Of a stretch of 64,000 bases of DNA, positions 1 through 12,010 are shown one piece after another. The DNA comes from Trametopsis cervina (taxonomy: Eukaryota; Basidiomycota; Agaricomycetes; Polyporales; Irpicaceae): positions 2,423,470-2,487,469 of the forward strand of contig MU278348.1 in the NCBI GenBank assembly GCA_022385755.1, in the 5' to 3' direction. The translations under genes and the position numbers were made by a program. Position 1 is the first letter of the stretch. Each line of letters begins with the position of its first letter. The notes beneath the pieces were generated by a model, which saw only the letters and a list, made by a program, of their open reading frames with translations, was not told the origin of the DNA and searched no databases.

Positions 1-1040
1 TCCAGGTCACTAGCCTCGCGAAGCTTCACATCAGGAGACGGCTTGCTAACGCGGCTTGCAGAGAAGTCAACAATAGTGACACGACCGTCACCTCCAATGA
101 GGATGTTGTGTAGTTCTAGGTTTCCATGAAGGACGCCTCTCTTGTGGATTTTTAGCAACGCTTCGACACAGCGCTGCTTTAGGAGTGGGTCCATGGCGGC
201 AGATGCTTCAGCCCAAAATGCATAATGGGGAAGCTCCATGATCATGTGGACTTGATTGGGCGACGACTGCACGCTTATTAATCGCGGGATAACATCTCCT
301 TGCAGTCGTCTTAGGTAGTGTTGGCTCTTGTAAAGTGCGAGCTGCATAATTGCGAAATGAGACCCTGTAATCCCGACAGCGTAAACAGGCTTACCTCCGA
401 ATAAAAACCTTCCAGGTTATCTTGCCCTGTTCGTAGCCATCTATACGTCCACGTGAGATCTCATCCTTGTGAGAGGTGTACGTGACTTACTCACGATTTG
501 CAGATATATGTGATTTGCCGACCAGCGACTATCCCAGACATCAACCCGACACGACATGTGGCACCAGCTGTAGAGCACGCGTGTGCGACACCGTCAGCGC
601 AATGTGAATGTTACAACGAGGCACAACGTACTGCGAAGCGTCCGGAGGACACGTTGGCTATGAAAGGGCTCGCCTTTCGTCCATGCATACTTCGCATCCG
701 GCACGTACGAAGGGATACGGAGAGATACTTGACTGTCATTGTTGCCGGTAGTGGCACGCGCATGGTTCTGTAGCCCAGTGCTCTGCACAGGCTGCGAGGA
801 AGGGCCGGCCACTGGTGGTAGAGCAGTGGCGGAAGTTGAAGCACTGGAGGTCGCGTTCCTACGTTGTTCTTCTACGGCTGCACGCAGCTTCCTCTTAGTG
901 TTGCGCTGAAATAGCAGTTTCCGTAGAGAAATCTGTCGAGTGGTCTTCTTTGCTTTGGCTCGCCCAGATGAATGCGATGTAGTAGACGGCGAACCCATTT
1001 GGATGTGCCAGTTGAGCAAGGTGGTGAGAGTAGAGAGCAT
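1..1040 (-). CDS. Protein-kinase-like gene, 3' end outside the window
   Basis: The clearest part is the block at 1-341, which encodes ELALYKSQHYLRRLQGDVIP, then a VHMIMELP hinge-like segment, RGVLHGNLELHNILI and VTIVDFSAS. This is the layout of the kinase-like/aminoglycoside-phosphotransferase-like proteins expanded in Agaricomycetes. An intron at 342-394 (GTAAGC...ATGCAG on the minus strand) joins it in frame to an exon from 395 to about 450 (WTYRWLRTGQDNLEGFYSE). An open frame at 594-1040, with possible starts at 1040 or 998, is probably the N-terminal part, but I could not join it cleanly to the exon at 395-450, so the upstream structure is uncertain. The catalytic-loop position reads HGN rather than HGD or HRD, and the Mg-loop position reads DFS rather than DFG, so activity is doubtful. 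The protein continues past position 1. Substrate and role are unknown. Confidence 0.5.
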
Positions 1041-1401
1041 GCGAGCAATGCGTTTGAAACATCTCGAGGGGATTTCTGGTCATATTAATGCCAAAGGTCG
1101 CCTTTGTCCTGCAAGGGCCAGGTGACAGGAAGGCCATGGCCCAACGAGTGGCACAGCGACCTTGTTAGCAAGTGGTAGCCGCGGCGTAACGTCACTTTTT
1201 AGCGCCGACTCGCCTTTGTTTCAGACGCTCAACCGTTGCGAAGTTCAGACAAAGGGCGTTATTCAGCTTGGCTTCATGACGCTAACACCACAAGATGCGC
1301 TGGTTGCTATGTCAGTGGTAGGTACACTCCTCACCAACGACGAGGCTTGAGATTTGGGTATACATATATATGGAGTGTGATACAGATGGTGTTAGTACGA
1401 C

Positions 1402-3250
1402 TTATGTGTTCGATTGCGCCTGATGATTCTGTTCATAGGCCTGCAAGTTCGCAAATGCAAGCATTAGGGCTGATCGATGCTGAAGAGCCGTGACTTACTG
1501 CAAAGAAATTTCGACGCTGTGCAAGATTAATCCCACGGCAGCTGGTGAGGTTCAATCGTTCCAACATTGGACATGCATCAAGGATTGTGTTGAGACCATC
1601 GCCTGCAAAGCAACTTGTCAACGAGGGGCGGGTAGTCGCAGTGTTCTATAAACGCACCTGTAAACTTCGTGGAGGCCAGCTCCAATATTCGCAATGACTT
1701 GCAAGAGGAAATATACACTGCCGCGGCATCATCGACGTTCGTATTGTTCAAGATTAACGTCTCCAAAGGAGAATCTTGCTCATCATCATCTGCAAGAAGC
1801 CCTTCCAGCATGCGAGAGCGTAGGGACGAGATTCCGGCCAGATTTAGGATCTAGGGTGTTCAGTAAATATGCCAGGACACATAACTCAAGTACGCACTTT
1901 ACAATACCTGCCAACGTTTGTAATGAAGTTTGTCAATGCGATCCCCGTCGCCGCTGCGAGTTTTGTATTGCCGGCGATGCTGATGCTCTCAAGACTCTTC
2001 CTTGTTTGCAGCACCAGCGTGAGTGCAGTCAAATCCTGATCCGTCAATGTCATGGCGTTCGTGTTTGACACAACGGCTGCAGTGCCCTCTCCGCGGCCAA
2101 GCGCACCTATGGACAGCGATTTCAGGTTCTTCATTCCGTTCAATACCTTGAACAAGTCGCGAGTGGCATGCTTGGTTGACGTCAGGTTCAACTTCTCCAT
2201 CGTGTCGGCAGTGAGGGGTCCTGCGTGACGGACACCAGTGAATGAAATATCCAATCGGCGTATGTTTGGACACACTGCCAAGGCTACCGACAGCGAGGCG
2301 TCGGTGATTGACGTTTGGCGAATTTTGAGGGTACGCAGATTCGGTAGCTGAGTTCCTGTGAGATGCCATTGCGCCCATAATTTTAGGAATGTTGCATCTG
2401 TCTACTAGAGCGTAAGACGAGGGCATGGATTGTAGCAATAGGTTTTACCCAACCAGGTATCCCCGCAACCTTCAAGACTTCAAGTAAAGAGCAGTTGGTG
2501 AGAAGAGGCTGCAGGGATATCGGAGTAACCGCCGTGAAGCTAAAATTGACTGATTCCAATCCTGTACAGTGGGTGGCAGCTGCCTCCACCGTTCTCGCTC
2601 CGACTTTTGTACATTCTCTATGCGAACGCATACGTTAGTCTACTTCACTACGTACACAAGATATACTGACCGAAGCTTCAGTACCTCAAGAGAGGGAAGG
2701 TGCGACACAACAGACGCGAATGTGTCGTCCGGAATTTGTTGCAGTCCGTTCAGATTCAGCTCACGGAGAGTAGCGCATGATGCTAAGCGGTTTATAGCCA
2801 AGACCGTGGCTTTCCCAACCCCAGGCATGTCATCGCCGAGCTCCAAAGCTGCGCCGCGCAACAAGTACTGGCAAATCCATGAGTTAATATTTTACGAGGA
2901 GAAGAACTGCTCACAGTAGAGATGAATTCGTGAGATAGAAACGTAGGGCATGAGTTCCTCAGAGCCGCTCGCAGTCGAGGAATGATGGCTTCTGGCATAA
3001 CTTTCAGGATTTCCTTGTTAGATTCCCAAAGCGAGGGTCTGGTTGCAAGCTTCCGCATATTTGTGGCAAATACTTGGATACAGAGCGAGATAAGCGGGGC
3101 TACATGAGACTCCGCCTTGGGGATCTCCCTTATTGACCAAGCCGATGATGAAGGCGCGTTAGCCATAGTATGCGCTGTCGGCAGTTCGTCATCTTCTAGG
3201 GGGTCTTTGGGAATAGCTTTTCTCTGTCGTTTGGGGCGAGTCGCGGACAT
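1402..3250 (-). CDS. Leucine-rich-repeat (RNI-like) protein
   Basis: This multi-exon gene is read from MSATRPKRQRKAIPKD at 3250 to a stop at 1402. The N-terminal exon is basic (KRQRK) and then helical. After the intron ending in TTTGCCAG, successive exons carry leucine-rich repeats: LRELNLNGLQQIPDDTFASV, LEVLKLR, LESVNFSFTAVTPISL, LRTLKIRQTSITDASLSVAL, IRRLDISFTGV, LKSLSIGALG, LETLILNNTNVDDAA, LRILELASTKFTGA and LERLNLTSCRGINL. The last coding exon gives the short tail AYEQNHQAQSNT after RRNFFA. Exons join in phase through introns of about 45-60 nt. The repeat type is that of Rad7/Amn1/F-box-LRR proteins, but I see no F-box, so a specific function cannot be assigned. It probably acts as a protein-interaction scaffold. 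A start upstream of 3250 is possible but would need further splicing. Confidence 0.8.
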
Positions 3251-3595
3251 TGCAGTGCATACTCGTATGTTCTGTTTCAATGTTAAAAGATTAGTCAACA
3301 TCGAAAGGGAAGATGACATTGTGCTTGCATTACGATATCCAAAGTGTTCGTGGTACACCTACACAGGGGCACACGTCAAGTCGTCACTGTTTGAGCAAGG
3401 TAAGGGCAACAAGAGTGCTTGAACTTGAAATGCATGCCTTATATACTATGACGTCGACTTCAACGAGTAGCAGTCGAAGTTAGCGCTATATAGTAGGGAT
3501 CATTCTAAGGACAAATAGCTATCAATAAACACCGACAATCTCACTGTTCGTACTCAAATTATCTCGGGCTGTTTTCCATCCAAAAGTATGTCAAT

Positions 3596-5193
3596 CTAGG
3601 ATATCATATTGAAATTCCAAAGGCACGATACAAGACAAGCGAGTACCCCAACCGTCAGACGCCATAACACCCTCTCCAGCGTCCATGCCTCTGCTCTACT
3701 ATGCTTACAAAACGTGGATGAAATGAGTCCTGGTAAGCGTACAAAGAGAATGTGGAGAAGGTTGAAAGGGGGTAAGAATAGATAAGGCGAAGAGTAGAAT
3801 ACAACGCTTCGAGCAAAAACTCGACGAGCATTCTCGCCGATGGAATCAGAGTACCGGTCCCACGCGCTCACAGGCGGGGATCTTGAAGACGTTGAGGGAT
3901 AAACAAGGATCAGTATGACAAGGGAGCATATGAGCAGAGCAAAGAGAATGACAAAGAGGATTGCAAGGGCAGAGCGCATCTCTAGGGGTGAAGCCACATT
4001 TGAAGCCGTAGATAGAAAGGGTAAGACATCTCCAAGCGAAACTGACAACAAAAAGATCGTCAACAATAAAGCAGGAAGAAAGAAGACCGTCACAGGGAAG
4101 AATATCCGGGACACTCCATGCCAGAGAACAGTTGCGAGAGGTAACGTGTACGCCGCCGGGAACAGGAACATAGGACTCGGGCTGAAAGTTAGGTGGAGCT
4201 GTAGAATCTGTATCGAGAGAGCGCAAAGCAGTAGAGAGTAACCGATATCTTGGAAGAGCATTGTCGAGGTCCCAGATAACAAGGCGGCGGAAAAGGCGAG
4301 CCAATACGGCACAGATAATATGGACCACTGACGCAGGGCTTGTGATAAGCTGTACACAATTAGAAGCCAGGCTTGCAGGGTGAGCGGCTGCGGACTGGCT
4401 TCCGAGCCCTGCGGGGGTGGTGAGAGTGCAAAGAGGCATAGCAGCCAAATGTAAACTAGATTCAGCAGAAGGTCGAGGGAATGTAGGACCCTAAAGATTT
4501 CATGGCTCGAGTTCGTACACCGATTGCTTCGCAGGAAATGTGAAGATGCTCACCGGGGTGTCGCTCTATTGTCAAACTTATTGAGGACTCGATCCAGTAA
4601 AGGACGACTGGTAAGGTCCGCCGCATAGGGTCCATTCTTCCAGAAATGAGACATGCTCAGAGTGAACATTGCGTGCTTGACAACACCACTCGGGAGTATG
4701 TCATAGCAGTCGGCAACTGGTAGGCCAACGTGAACAAAAGGCAGTGCTAGTGTAACATGCTGCACATACCACGAATACTAGCCGAGTTTCCCTCGTCTAC
4801 CGGAAACTCCTGGAAAAACAGCTGGTGAATCTCAGACATTGTTCGTGGTTCGCTGAAGAATGCCGTCCACATGTGAATGAGTTGCTTCTCAGCGAGTGCG
4901 GATGCCTCAGCTGCCGCCACCGCGCTTGACCATAGGTCCCAGACACCCTCCGAGTGTCTCGAGGTTGGAGGCGAAGCTCTGCAGAGCTCTGCAAGCACAA
5001 TGATGCCAAAGGCGGTCCTTTGGGCCAGTGTGAGTTCGCCGGAGGAGACATCGTTCACAAACTGTACGCCTTCACGCCGTAAGCGGTCGGCGACGGGCTT
5101 GACCGATGGAAGCACAGAAGAGTTGTTTTCAAGCTGGGCAGAGCTGGTAGGAAGCAAAGGGGTAGTTTCGGATGCCTCCAGCTGCGAAGACAT
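3596..5193 (-). CDS. Multi-pass membrane protein of unknown function
   Basis: The gene starts with MSSQLEASETTPLLPTSS at 5193; an acidic-plus-TPLLP N-terminus of this kind is common in fungal vacuolar and Golgi membrane proteins. A soluble N-terminal region of about 210 residues follows, including FTLSMSHFWKNGPYAADL and RPLLDRVLNKFDNRATPR. After introns, a hydrophobic region begins (LHSLDLLLNLVYIWLLCLF) with about eight or nine membrane segments, ending in LVSCLWNFNMIS and a stop at 3596. Introns lie near 4770-4720 (GTATGTGCAG...TACCAG) and near 4550-4490. The start lies 200 bp from the divergent TVP23 start, so the two share a promoter region. I do not recognise the family. A channel or transporter is possible from the topology, but no selectivity or transport motif is visible. 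Confidence 0.72.
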
Positions 5194-5393
5194 ATGGGCT
5201 ACTGTCAACAATATCCTCAGCCTGAGAGCAGTTCATCAAGCCGTGTCCGTTGCGGATCAAATGATAAACGCCTGACCGACGCGCTGCGTCCGCTTCAGTG
5301 ACATTGAACTCATTCCAGTCTGACACCTACCTCTTCAGTCACGCCTCTGCTCGATAATCTTTGCACATAAATCCATAGCACGCTAATACTGGC

Positions 5394-6708
5394 ATGAGCT
5401 CTGCAACGCCACTGTTGGACAACACCATTGAACCGGACGAAGTGAACGATGTACCGACAGGCAACATCGCATCTGCGAAACCAGCGACAACGAGAGCACC
5501 GGTCGTATTGACACCGGGGTCTGGAGCGGGAAATGCTGGGACAGCCCCAGGGGACGCGGAGAATGGTGAGCTCGCGTCTGACTCTTGGGCTACCCGCTGT
5601 ATAATGTTGACTGAATGCTCTCCGGACCCTCAGGCATTGCAGGGATCTTTCGACAGGTGGGGACACACCCTATGTATTCACGAAGAATATGCCAAACCGA
5701 CTCCTGACAGTCTGCTCACCCTATATCCTTATTCTTCCTCTACTTCTTCCGCACAGCCGCCATAGTAGTGTACCTGCTATGCGGGTTCTTCACAACAAAC
5801 TATGTGCTTTCGGTAAGCGAGGGACGAATACAAGTCCTTCTACACAGCTAATTGGTGTATGGCTATGAACAGACGGTGATAGTAGTTGTGCTACTTGCCA
5901 TGGACTTCTGGAATTGCAGGGTGCGTTACATGTACATGGGTACCACACCATTTCGTACTCATAGCTGGTGTAGAATGTATCTGGCAGAACCCTAGTAGGG
6001 CTTCGTTACTGGAATCAGGTGTGTTCGATTACCATTACTTCTGTCGCCTGTATCATGTTATGTAACTGAACCTTGCTCAGGTTGACGACGACGGCGAGAG
6101 TTACTGGGTGTTCGAGAGCCGGGACGTGAGTGACGCCCCATCTAATCGGTGGTCATAACTGACATCTGCATACCACAGCCAGCTCATCCTGCCAACCCTG
6201 TGGATTCCAGGTACGCCGACTATAAGTCAGTGTAACCAGCTGATGCTTACTAGAGACTTCGTGTTCTCAGGATGTTTTGGGCAAGCTCTGCGCTCTTCAT
6301 GGATATATCAGCATCTCTAACCTCTCGTGTCCAGATTGCACTCTACACATTCCCTGCGCTTTGGCTCGCACTGCTCATAGTATCTATCTTGAAGCTGAGC
6401 GCGTCGTAAGTCTAGTCCCTAAGATAATATGACACGCGTGCTGATGCATTCTACACAAGGTTCATTCCGATAGTCATCCTAGCATTGGTGTTCAACGCCT
6501 CAAACGCCGTGGGCTTCACTTACGCGTACGGATCCCATCTTGATCAACTGGGGGCTATCCCAATTAACGAACTTCTGATTCCAGAGATCGCGATGCAAAG
6601 CAAAAATGGGCAAACCAGCTTGGAGGAGGGTGGGCTGGTATTGGAGGCCTTGGAACCCAAGTCCTAGCTGGTGTTGTGAAGAACAGCGTCGGCAGAGTTT
6701 TCCGATGA
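5394..6708 (+). CDS. TVP23: Golgi apparatus membrane protein TVP23 (FAM18/TVP23 family)
   Basis: TVP23 is a small four-helix protein of late Golgi vesicles linked to retrograde and endosomal traffic. Spliced coding gives [13 protein letters not shown] at the start, then [116 protein letters not shown] and [16 protein letters not shown], ending in GRVFR at 6708. These are the family landmarks, in order. Exon 1 is 5394-5565. Exon 2 is a 14-nt microexon at 5643-5656 encoding GIFRQ with its neighbours. Exon 3 is 5711-5812, and further short exons follow. The last intron begins GTACGG near 6526. The frame that reads straight through it to 6667 is an artefact, because only splicing restores the conserved YADRDAKQ tail. 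The start is the first ATG of the divergent 200-bp promoter region. Confidence 0.93.
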
Positions 6709-7256
6709 TCATATACTCTTGATACCCCTCAGAAACCGTTTCTCTCAAGCCTACTTACCGTCTGACTGTAGCATCTCGAGTTGAACCAGTGAGACTTCGG
6801 ATCTATTTATTGCACGGGATCCGCTCCGCGGAGCGGCATAAGAATGCAAAACTATGTACATGCGGGACAACGCTAACAAGAAAAGAAAGAGAGACAGAAC
6901 GCCAAAATATGATACATATTTTAAGAGTGGCACAAAGACGAAAAAAGTAAGAAACAAAAAATTGCAAGGTCCAGTCCAATAGTTGGAAATGTGCAGAAGA
7001 TGTGAAGGTGGAAAATATGCAGTGTCAGATGCGGATGTGCCAATAAACAAATATGCTGGATGGGCCTGAGCTGAGGAAGAGAAGATAACAGTGGACGTGT
7101 GCTTTTGCGCGGTCTCCCAGTGTGACGGAACTTGATGAAACTTGATGAACACAGACAGATAAAGACTGCATACCGAAGTTAAAAGGACAACATAAACCAG
7201 GAACGACGAGATCAGGAGCGGGCGAGAGGCGGCGAGGAGAGAAGCGGCGGTGACGA
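6709..7256. other. Convergent intergenic region, no gene seen
   Basis: This lies between the ends of TVP23 (plus) and the phosphatase gene (minus). One open frame on the minus strand (about 169 codons) is hydrophobic, but it has no family features or splice logic. I take the stretch as 3' untranslated sequence of both genes. Confidence 0.5.
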
Positions 7257-9476
7257 TCAAGACATCATCTTGTTCGATCCAAAGTAGCCGCGTGCGTCCA
7301 CACGGGACGAGGCTATGGTGGGGGTAACCGAGGCGCCGATTCCAATAAAGGACTTGCGACGGCCCTCTGTTTTAAACGTCGATACGCGGGGTGTGGCGGT
7401 TGCGGGGAACGGGAGTGATGAGCCCGACATCAATGTCATAGTTGACGGCGTACGCGAGGCAGCCTGTGTCGGCGAGGGCGGGAAGACAAACAGCGTTTGC
7501 GAGGGTGTCGCGGGGATGTGTGTAGGTGCGTGACAGTGTGATGATTTTCGTGATGATGATTTCGACGCGCTCCGGAGGGAGGGCGGGGGGAGATCGGGGC
7601 GCCTGCCTTCTGTGCGTGTACGGGTTGAGGCGGGTTTCACGACCTGGATGGGCGTGATGGGCGACGATGGGACGGGCGGCAGGAGGTTCACCAGCGGCGG
7701 CGGGCGCTTGCGGGGCTTGGCCTTTGGTCGCTTCGGCGTCAGATCGAACGAGGTGCGCACGGCGGTTGCGGGCATTGGGGGTAGCTCAAACGAGGATTTG
7801 TGGGCGGGCGCGGAAGGGGGAGGTATCCGGGGAAGAGAGGGGCGAGCTTTGGGGGTGTCCGAGAGTAAGTTCCCCGAAAAAGGAGAATCGGAGTCTACGA
7901 ACACGTTGGATGACGAGGCCTCATCCTCGGTGGGTTCTGCGCTTGAGCAGCTCGTTTCGGTAAATCCACCTCCGACGCCCAGCAATTCTTGCTCTTCGTC
8001 CTCTTCTACAAGACCCTCACTGAGGAAGCTACCGGTACTGGCGACGGATCCTGCACGTTTCCTGGCGGGACCGTATTTCTCTCGCCATGCATGTCCCATA
8101 CCGAGGCCGTTCGAGGTAATGGAGGTGATAGACGATGCAGAGTTCTTCCGCACTACTCGGCGGTATTCCATGGCCTTATCAAGAGCTTGAGCTTCTCGCA
8201 TGACTTCCATGCTCTCACGGTCGTTATCCTCCATGTCTGCATCCTCGACGATTTGGCGGCGGCGAGCCCAGTCATCTTCGTCCTCTGCTATCGATGAGCG
8301 ATCTGAGGGGGTGGGAGATGTATTTTCTCCTTTGAGAGCTCGTTCATAGTCCATAAGTTGATAAATTAAACTGCCGGCGACCACTTTAACCATTGTCAGA
8401 CTGATAAACTTGAGACGGCGACTTACGACATATTAGGGCCGGCCCATTTACTCCTCTCCTTGACATACGAGTACGCAGCCTGCATGCCCTTCAATCCCCA
8501 TACCTCTTCAGGCACAGACGGGGAGCACTGCGCAGCGGCGCGCATCACGAGTGCGATGACTAGAGTCGCCGAGCGCGAGACACCACATTGACAGCTACAA
8601 GGTGATAGAATGAGAATCGAAACGTGTGTGAGATAGGCAAAACACCTACTGGATCAGGACACCGTCACCCCGTTCCAGTGACTGATCTACGAAGGACATC
8701 GCTGCAGGGAAGCCTTGCGTAACCAGATCGGATTGCCCGTGCGACCACGGGAGCCTGAGGTAATGCATCCCGGGGCGGCCGGATGGCAGGTGAGGGGGAT
8801 GATAGGTGGAATCCGAGTTGACGAGTCCGGTAGCGGAGTGTAGATCAGGCGTCGACATGAACGCACGCGAAGGTTGCGAATCGAAGGGTGTGGTAACCTC
8901 TTTGGCAACGTTGAGCACTGACTTAATCCCTCGTTTCATGAGAATCTTCCAGTCCCGAGCGTTATCCTCGTTTCCCAACCAGATTCCAGGCAGAATCTGG
9001 ATCGGACCATCCAGGTACGGAACGGTGGGAGAACCATCACCGTCTTCGTCCTTACGGTGCAGCAAAGAAGAGGTGCTAGCGTTCGGGAGAGAAATCACAG
9101 AGGGTCGACGGCGAAAGTGCAGTTCAGGCGTCTCTTCCAGAAGCTTCGGTTGTTCAGAGACGGCCGGGCTCATGAGGGAGCTGGTCGAGGACTGTGCAGA
9201 CGGCAGAGAGAGCGAGAGACGCTTCCTGTTCATATTGCGAGATTGAGGGCGACTGAGTGAGGGGAAAATGAGGGAGTCTGTGTCGGAGGTGGTTGGGGAG
9301 ACGTTGGAGGTGGGCGTATGGGATCCTGCGGGCACGGGGGAGACGTCCTCGTGGTAAGAAGGGGTGTCGATGAAGAGCTGGGGGACCGGGGCCTTTTTAC
9401 GTTGTGCATATATTGGAAACGCGCCTTGGGCGCGAGGAGTTGCTGCGTCCATGCTTGTGGTCCTAATGAAAGACAC
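7257..9476 (-). CDS. Dual-specificity protein phosphatase (Msg5/Pmp1-type MAP-kinase phosphatase)
   Basis: The likely role is dephosphorylation of Thr and Tyr in the activation loop of a MAP kinase. The N-terminal 150 residues are Ser/Pro/Thr-rich. The phosphatase domain starts at PIQILPGIWLGNEDNARDW and KRGIKSVLNVAKEV, followed by a Ser/Pro-rich insert of about 40-50 residues, then MHYLRLPWSHGQ (general-acid region) and AAMSFVDQSLERGDGVLI. The intron at about 8646-8590 splits the catalytic loop. Splicing gives HCQCGVSRSAT, the HCxxGxSRS signature with the nucleophilic Cys and the Arg. The next exon has WGLKGMQAAYSYVKERSKW, and after another intron comes LIYQLMDYERALKG. A disordered Ser/Pro-rich tail of about 350 residues ends at 7257. 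The start at 9476 (MSFIRTTSMDAATP) could instead be the Met nine codons later at 9452. The partner kinase is not indicated by the sequence. Confidence 0.9.
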
Positions 9477-12010
9477 GCCTGCGTGTGCGAAGTATGAAGC
9501 TCCGTCTAGACTGATTGGCTATGAGCGATAAACCAGAGAAGAAAGGGCCACGAAATGAAGGAGAGGCCCGTGAAGAGAAGAGAAATAGGTACACCTGAAG
9601 GCGAACTTGGGCCCCGAGGACGAGCAACCGCGGTCGTGACTGTGCACGAATAAGAAGCGGGTTTAAGATAAGTGGGGAGAGAGGGCCGTACGAACTTTGC
9701 GCTTGTTTGTGCCCCATTAATAGTCATCGTTACAGCCGCGCTTGGCTGGCCCGATCTCTCATTGCTGCCATCACCCCCACAATGAAATGCTCTTGTTCTG
9801 CGGAATATCCTCCGATAGCGTGGCCAACCTCATTGTCTGCTCGGACTACACAACATTGTATCGCGCAACAGTACGCTTTGTTCTGAGCTTGAACCACCGC
9901 TAATTGTATTTTACTGCCTCCAGCACTCCTCCAGCTCCCGATACCGTCGTCGTCTGCAGGCCATGTGCGAACCCACGCTGCCGTGCGATGTTCCGCTGGC
10001 CGACATATGTTGATCTGCACCTGCGTGGCTCTGACACTGCAACTCAGCCACGTCCCGGCTACACGCAGCACTACACGCCCGTCCAGGCAAGCTCCGGCAT
10101 CCCAACAAGCCGCCTTCCGGCCCACCCGTTACACCCGTAGCTGGTTTACGGCCTGCAGCGGTATTCCTATGCACTCTCCGACTTGAGACCCAAGTTAACC
10201 AGCTGCAGTGCCCAGCTGTTTTGATCAACGTCTCACGGACTTTTCTGGCCAGCAACATCCGTTAGCAGCGTAACCATCCCTGAGCATCAGAGCAAACCTG
10301 GGCGTCCGTCCAAGTGACGCTATTCTTGCCACGTACCCGCGTTTACCAGGAAGTGCGATACGTGGATTTCCGCCCAAGCCGAAGATTCACAGCTCCGCGC
10401 ACCGTCTCTGACATCCCTTTCCTAGTGGCCTTGTCGTCGTTTGCAGCTCCGGCACAGCGCGCTGCTGTCGGTGTAGTGTACTCTGCGATTGACATACGAT
10501 ACCAAGGGATCTGCAGCCAACTAGCGCAACTCCTGTGCACATATCAGATCAGGGCCCACATCAAAAAATCCAAACAATGTTGACCAGCTCGATTGCGTTG
10601 ATGAGCTAGGCTGGAGCGCGTGGGAAAGATGTGCGCTGCGTGGTAGCTGCGGTAAGCCCGTCTGCTCTGCATCCCGACACCGAGTGTACGCAATTGGTAA
10701 CCACTTCGGGCACTCCGAATGAGCGACTCGAACGGTTTCACCTCCAGCTCGTTCGTGCGCCGCACACGAACAGGCGAAATTGACCCAGTCTTCCCGCATG
10801 TGATGCGCAAAGGCGGATGGACAGCTGTTTCATCCGCTTAAACTGGCACGCCATCGTTGTAACATGTCCTCCAGAATTACGCCTCATCCCCGGCCCCTTG
10901 AGACATGTAGCGTCGGAAGTTTGTCCAGATGTCCTAATTTCACACCCGCAGATGTTCACCTGAGCACGCCCTGTTGCCAGGACCAAACTTGGACTTGGGA
11001 TCAACCAGGGTATCATACAGCTGCCACTGACCGATAACCGGCCGTGATGAAGATTTTAGTTGTTTCCAGCGAAGCAGACATGACGCTATCGTTTTGACAC
11101 TCTGTCTATGTTGTAGCATCTGCCGAACAGATATTTCACGATATGCGCACGGCAGGTCAGCTCTCCAGACAGCTACTGACTGCAGTGACTACTGCGAAGG
11201 CGAAACAGTGAATGATCGACTTGCGGACTCCACTGCTGCATCGCAACTTGACGACTCTCTTCTGCTCTACCTCGGTCCGCGTTAAAGGGGCCCGCTGACT
11301 TCTCACTGTCGCTGTCCCACAGGAGCTCCGCGCACAGAATTGTTGAAACTTAAAAGATCCTGAGCAGCGCAGTAGCAGCACCGAGTAAGAGCCAAACTTT
11401 TCATACCACGACTGAATCGCAACTTATCCGTGCTAGATCCAGCCGGCATCCCATATAAGATACTTCTCACATCCATCTCCGTAGAATTTGTCTCAAGTAA
11501 TCCCACGCACATCTGCATCGCAAATTCACCACGCACGCAGCCCAAAGTTGGGTTTGCCTCAGAAGCCCTTTCCAGCGTAGGGCGATCGCCCACATGTGCG
11601 CGCTTATTCGGGGAACACTGGCATCTGATTTCAACTCTCGGTGTAGAACGCTTCGAACTGAACAGAGCTAACTAGGATGGTCGTAGGAAACGGCTTGCTG
11701 CAGCCACGACACTGCATTCACAGACACATACGTTCTGCTTGACGTTTCCTGGCAAAATTTCACGTCTTCTGTGAAAACGCGGTGCAGAGTCATGGACCCG
11801 CGTCCCATAGTTGAATTCTCCCAACAGCCAATTTGGCCTATCCTTCAACGGTCATGGTGGAGGGATGCTTCTTTGCCCATCGATGCAGGCAGTTGCAAGA
11901 TATAGTATCCGCTCGTGAACCTTGTTCAAGGACCTCATAATGGACAGGAGTGCGGTACACTCGTCCTCGAAACCCCTCCGACCCCGATCGTATACCCCGG
12001 ATTGCCAGCC
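9477..12010. other. 2.5-kb region without a recognisable gene
   Basis: Open frames here are all under about 135 codons on both strands, overlap each other in several frames, and show no domain, no chain of plausible splice sites and no low-complexity coding signature. I found no terminal repeats, transposase or reverse-transcriptase motifs. The part next to 9476 is probably the phosphatase promoter and 5' UTR. The part next to 12011 would hold the first BTB gene promoter. Confidence 0.5.

Noticed and set aside
6485..6667. TVP23 ending at 6667 by reading through the last intron
   Set aside because: Splicing at GTACGG...TTCCAG restores the conserved [13 protein letters not shown] end and a stop at 6708, so the read-through end is an artefact.
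7612..8190. Plus-strand open frame of 192 codons opposite the phosphatase tail
   Set aside because: It lies antisense to the disordered tail of a well-supported gene. Such frames arise from codon bias on the opposite strand.
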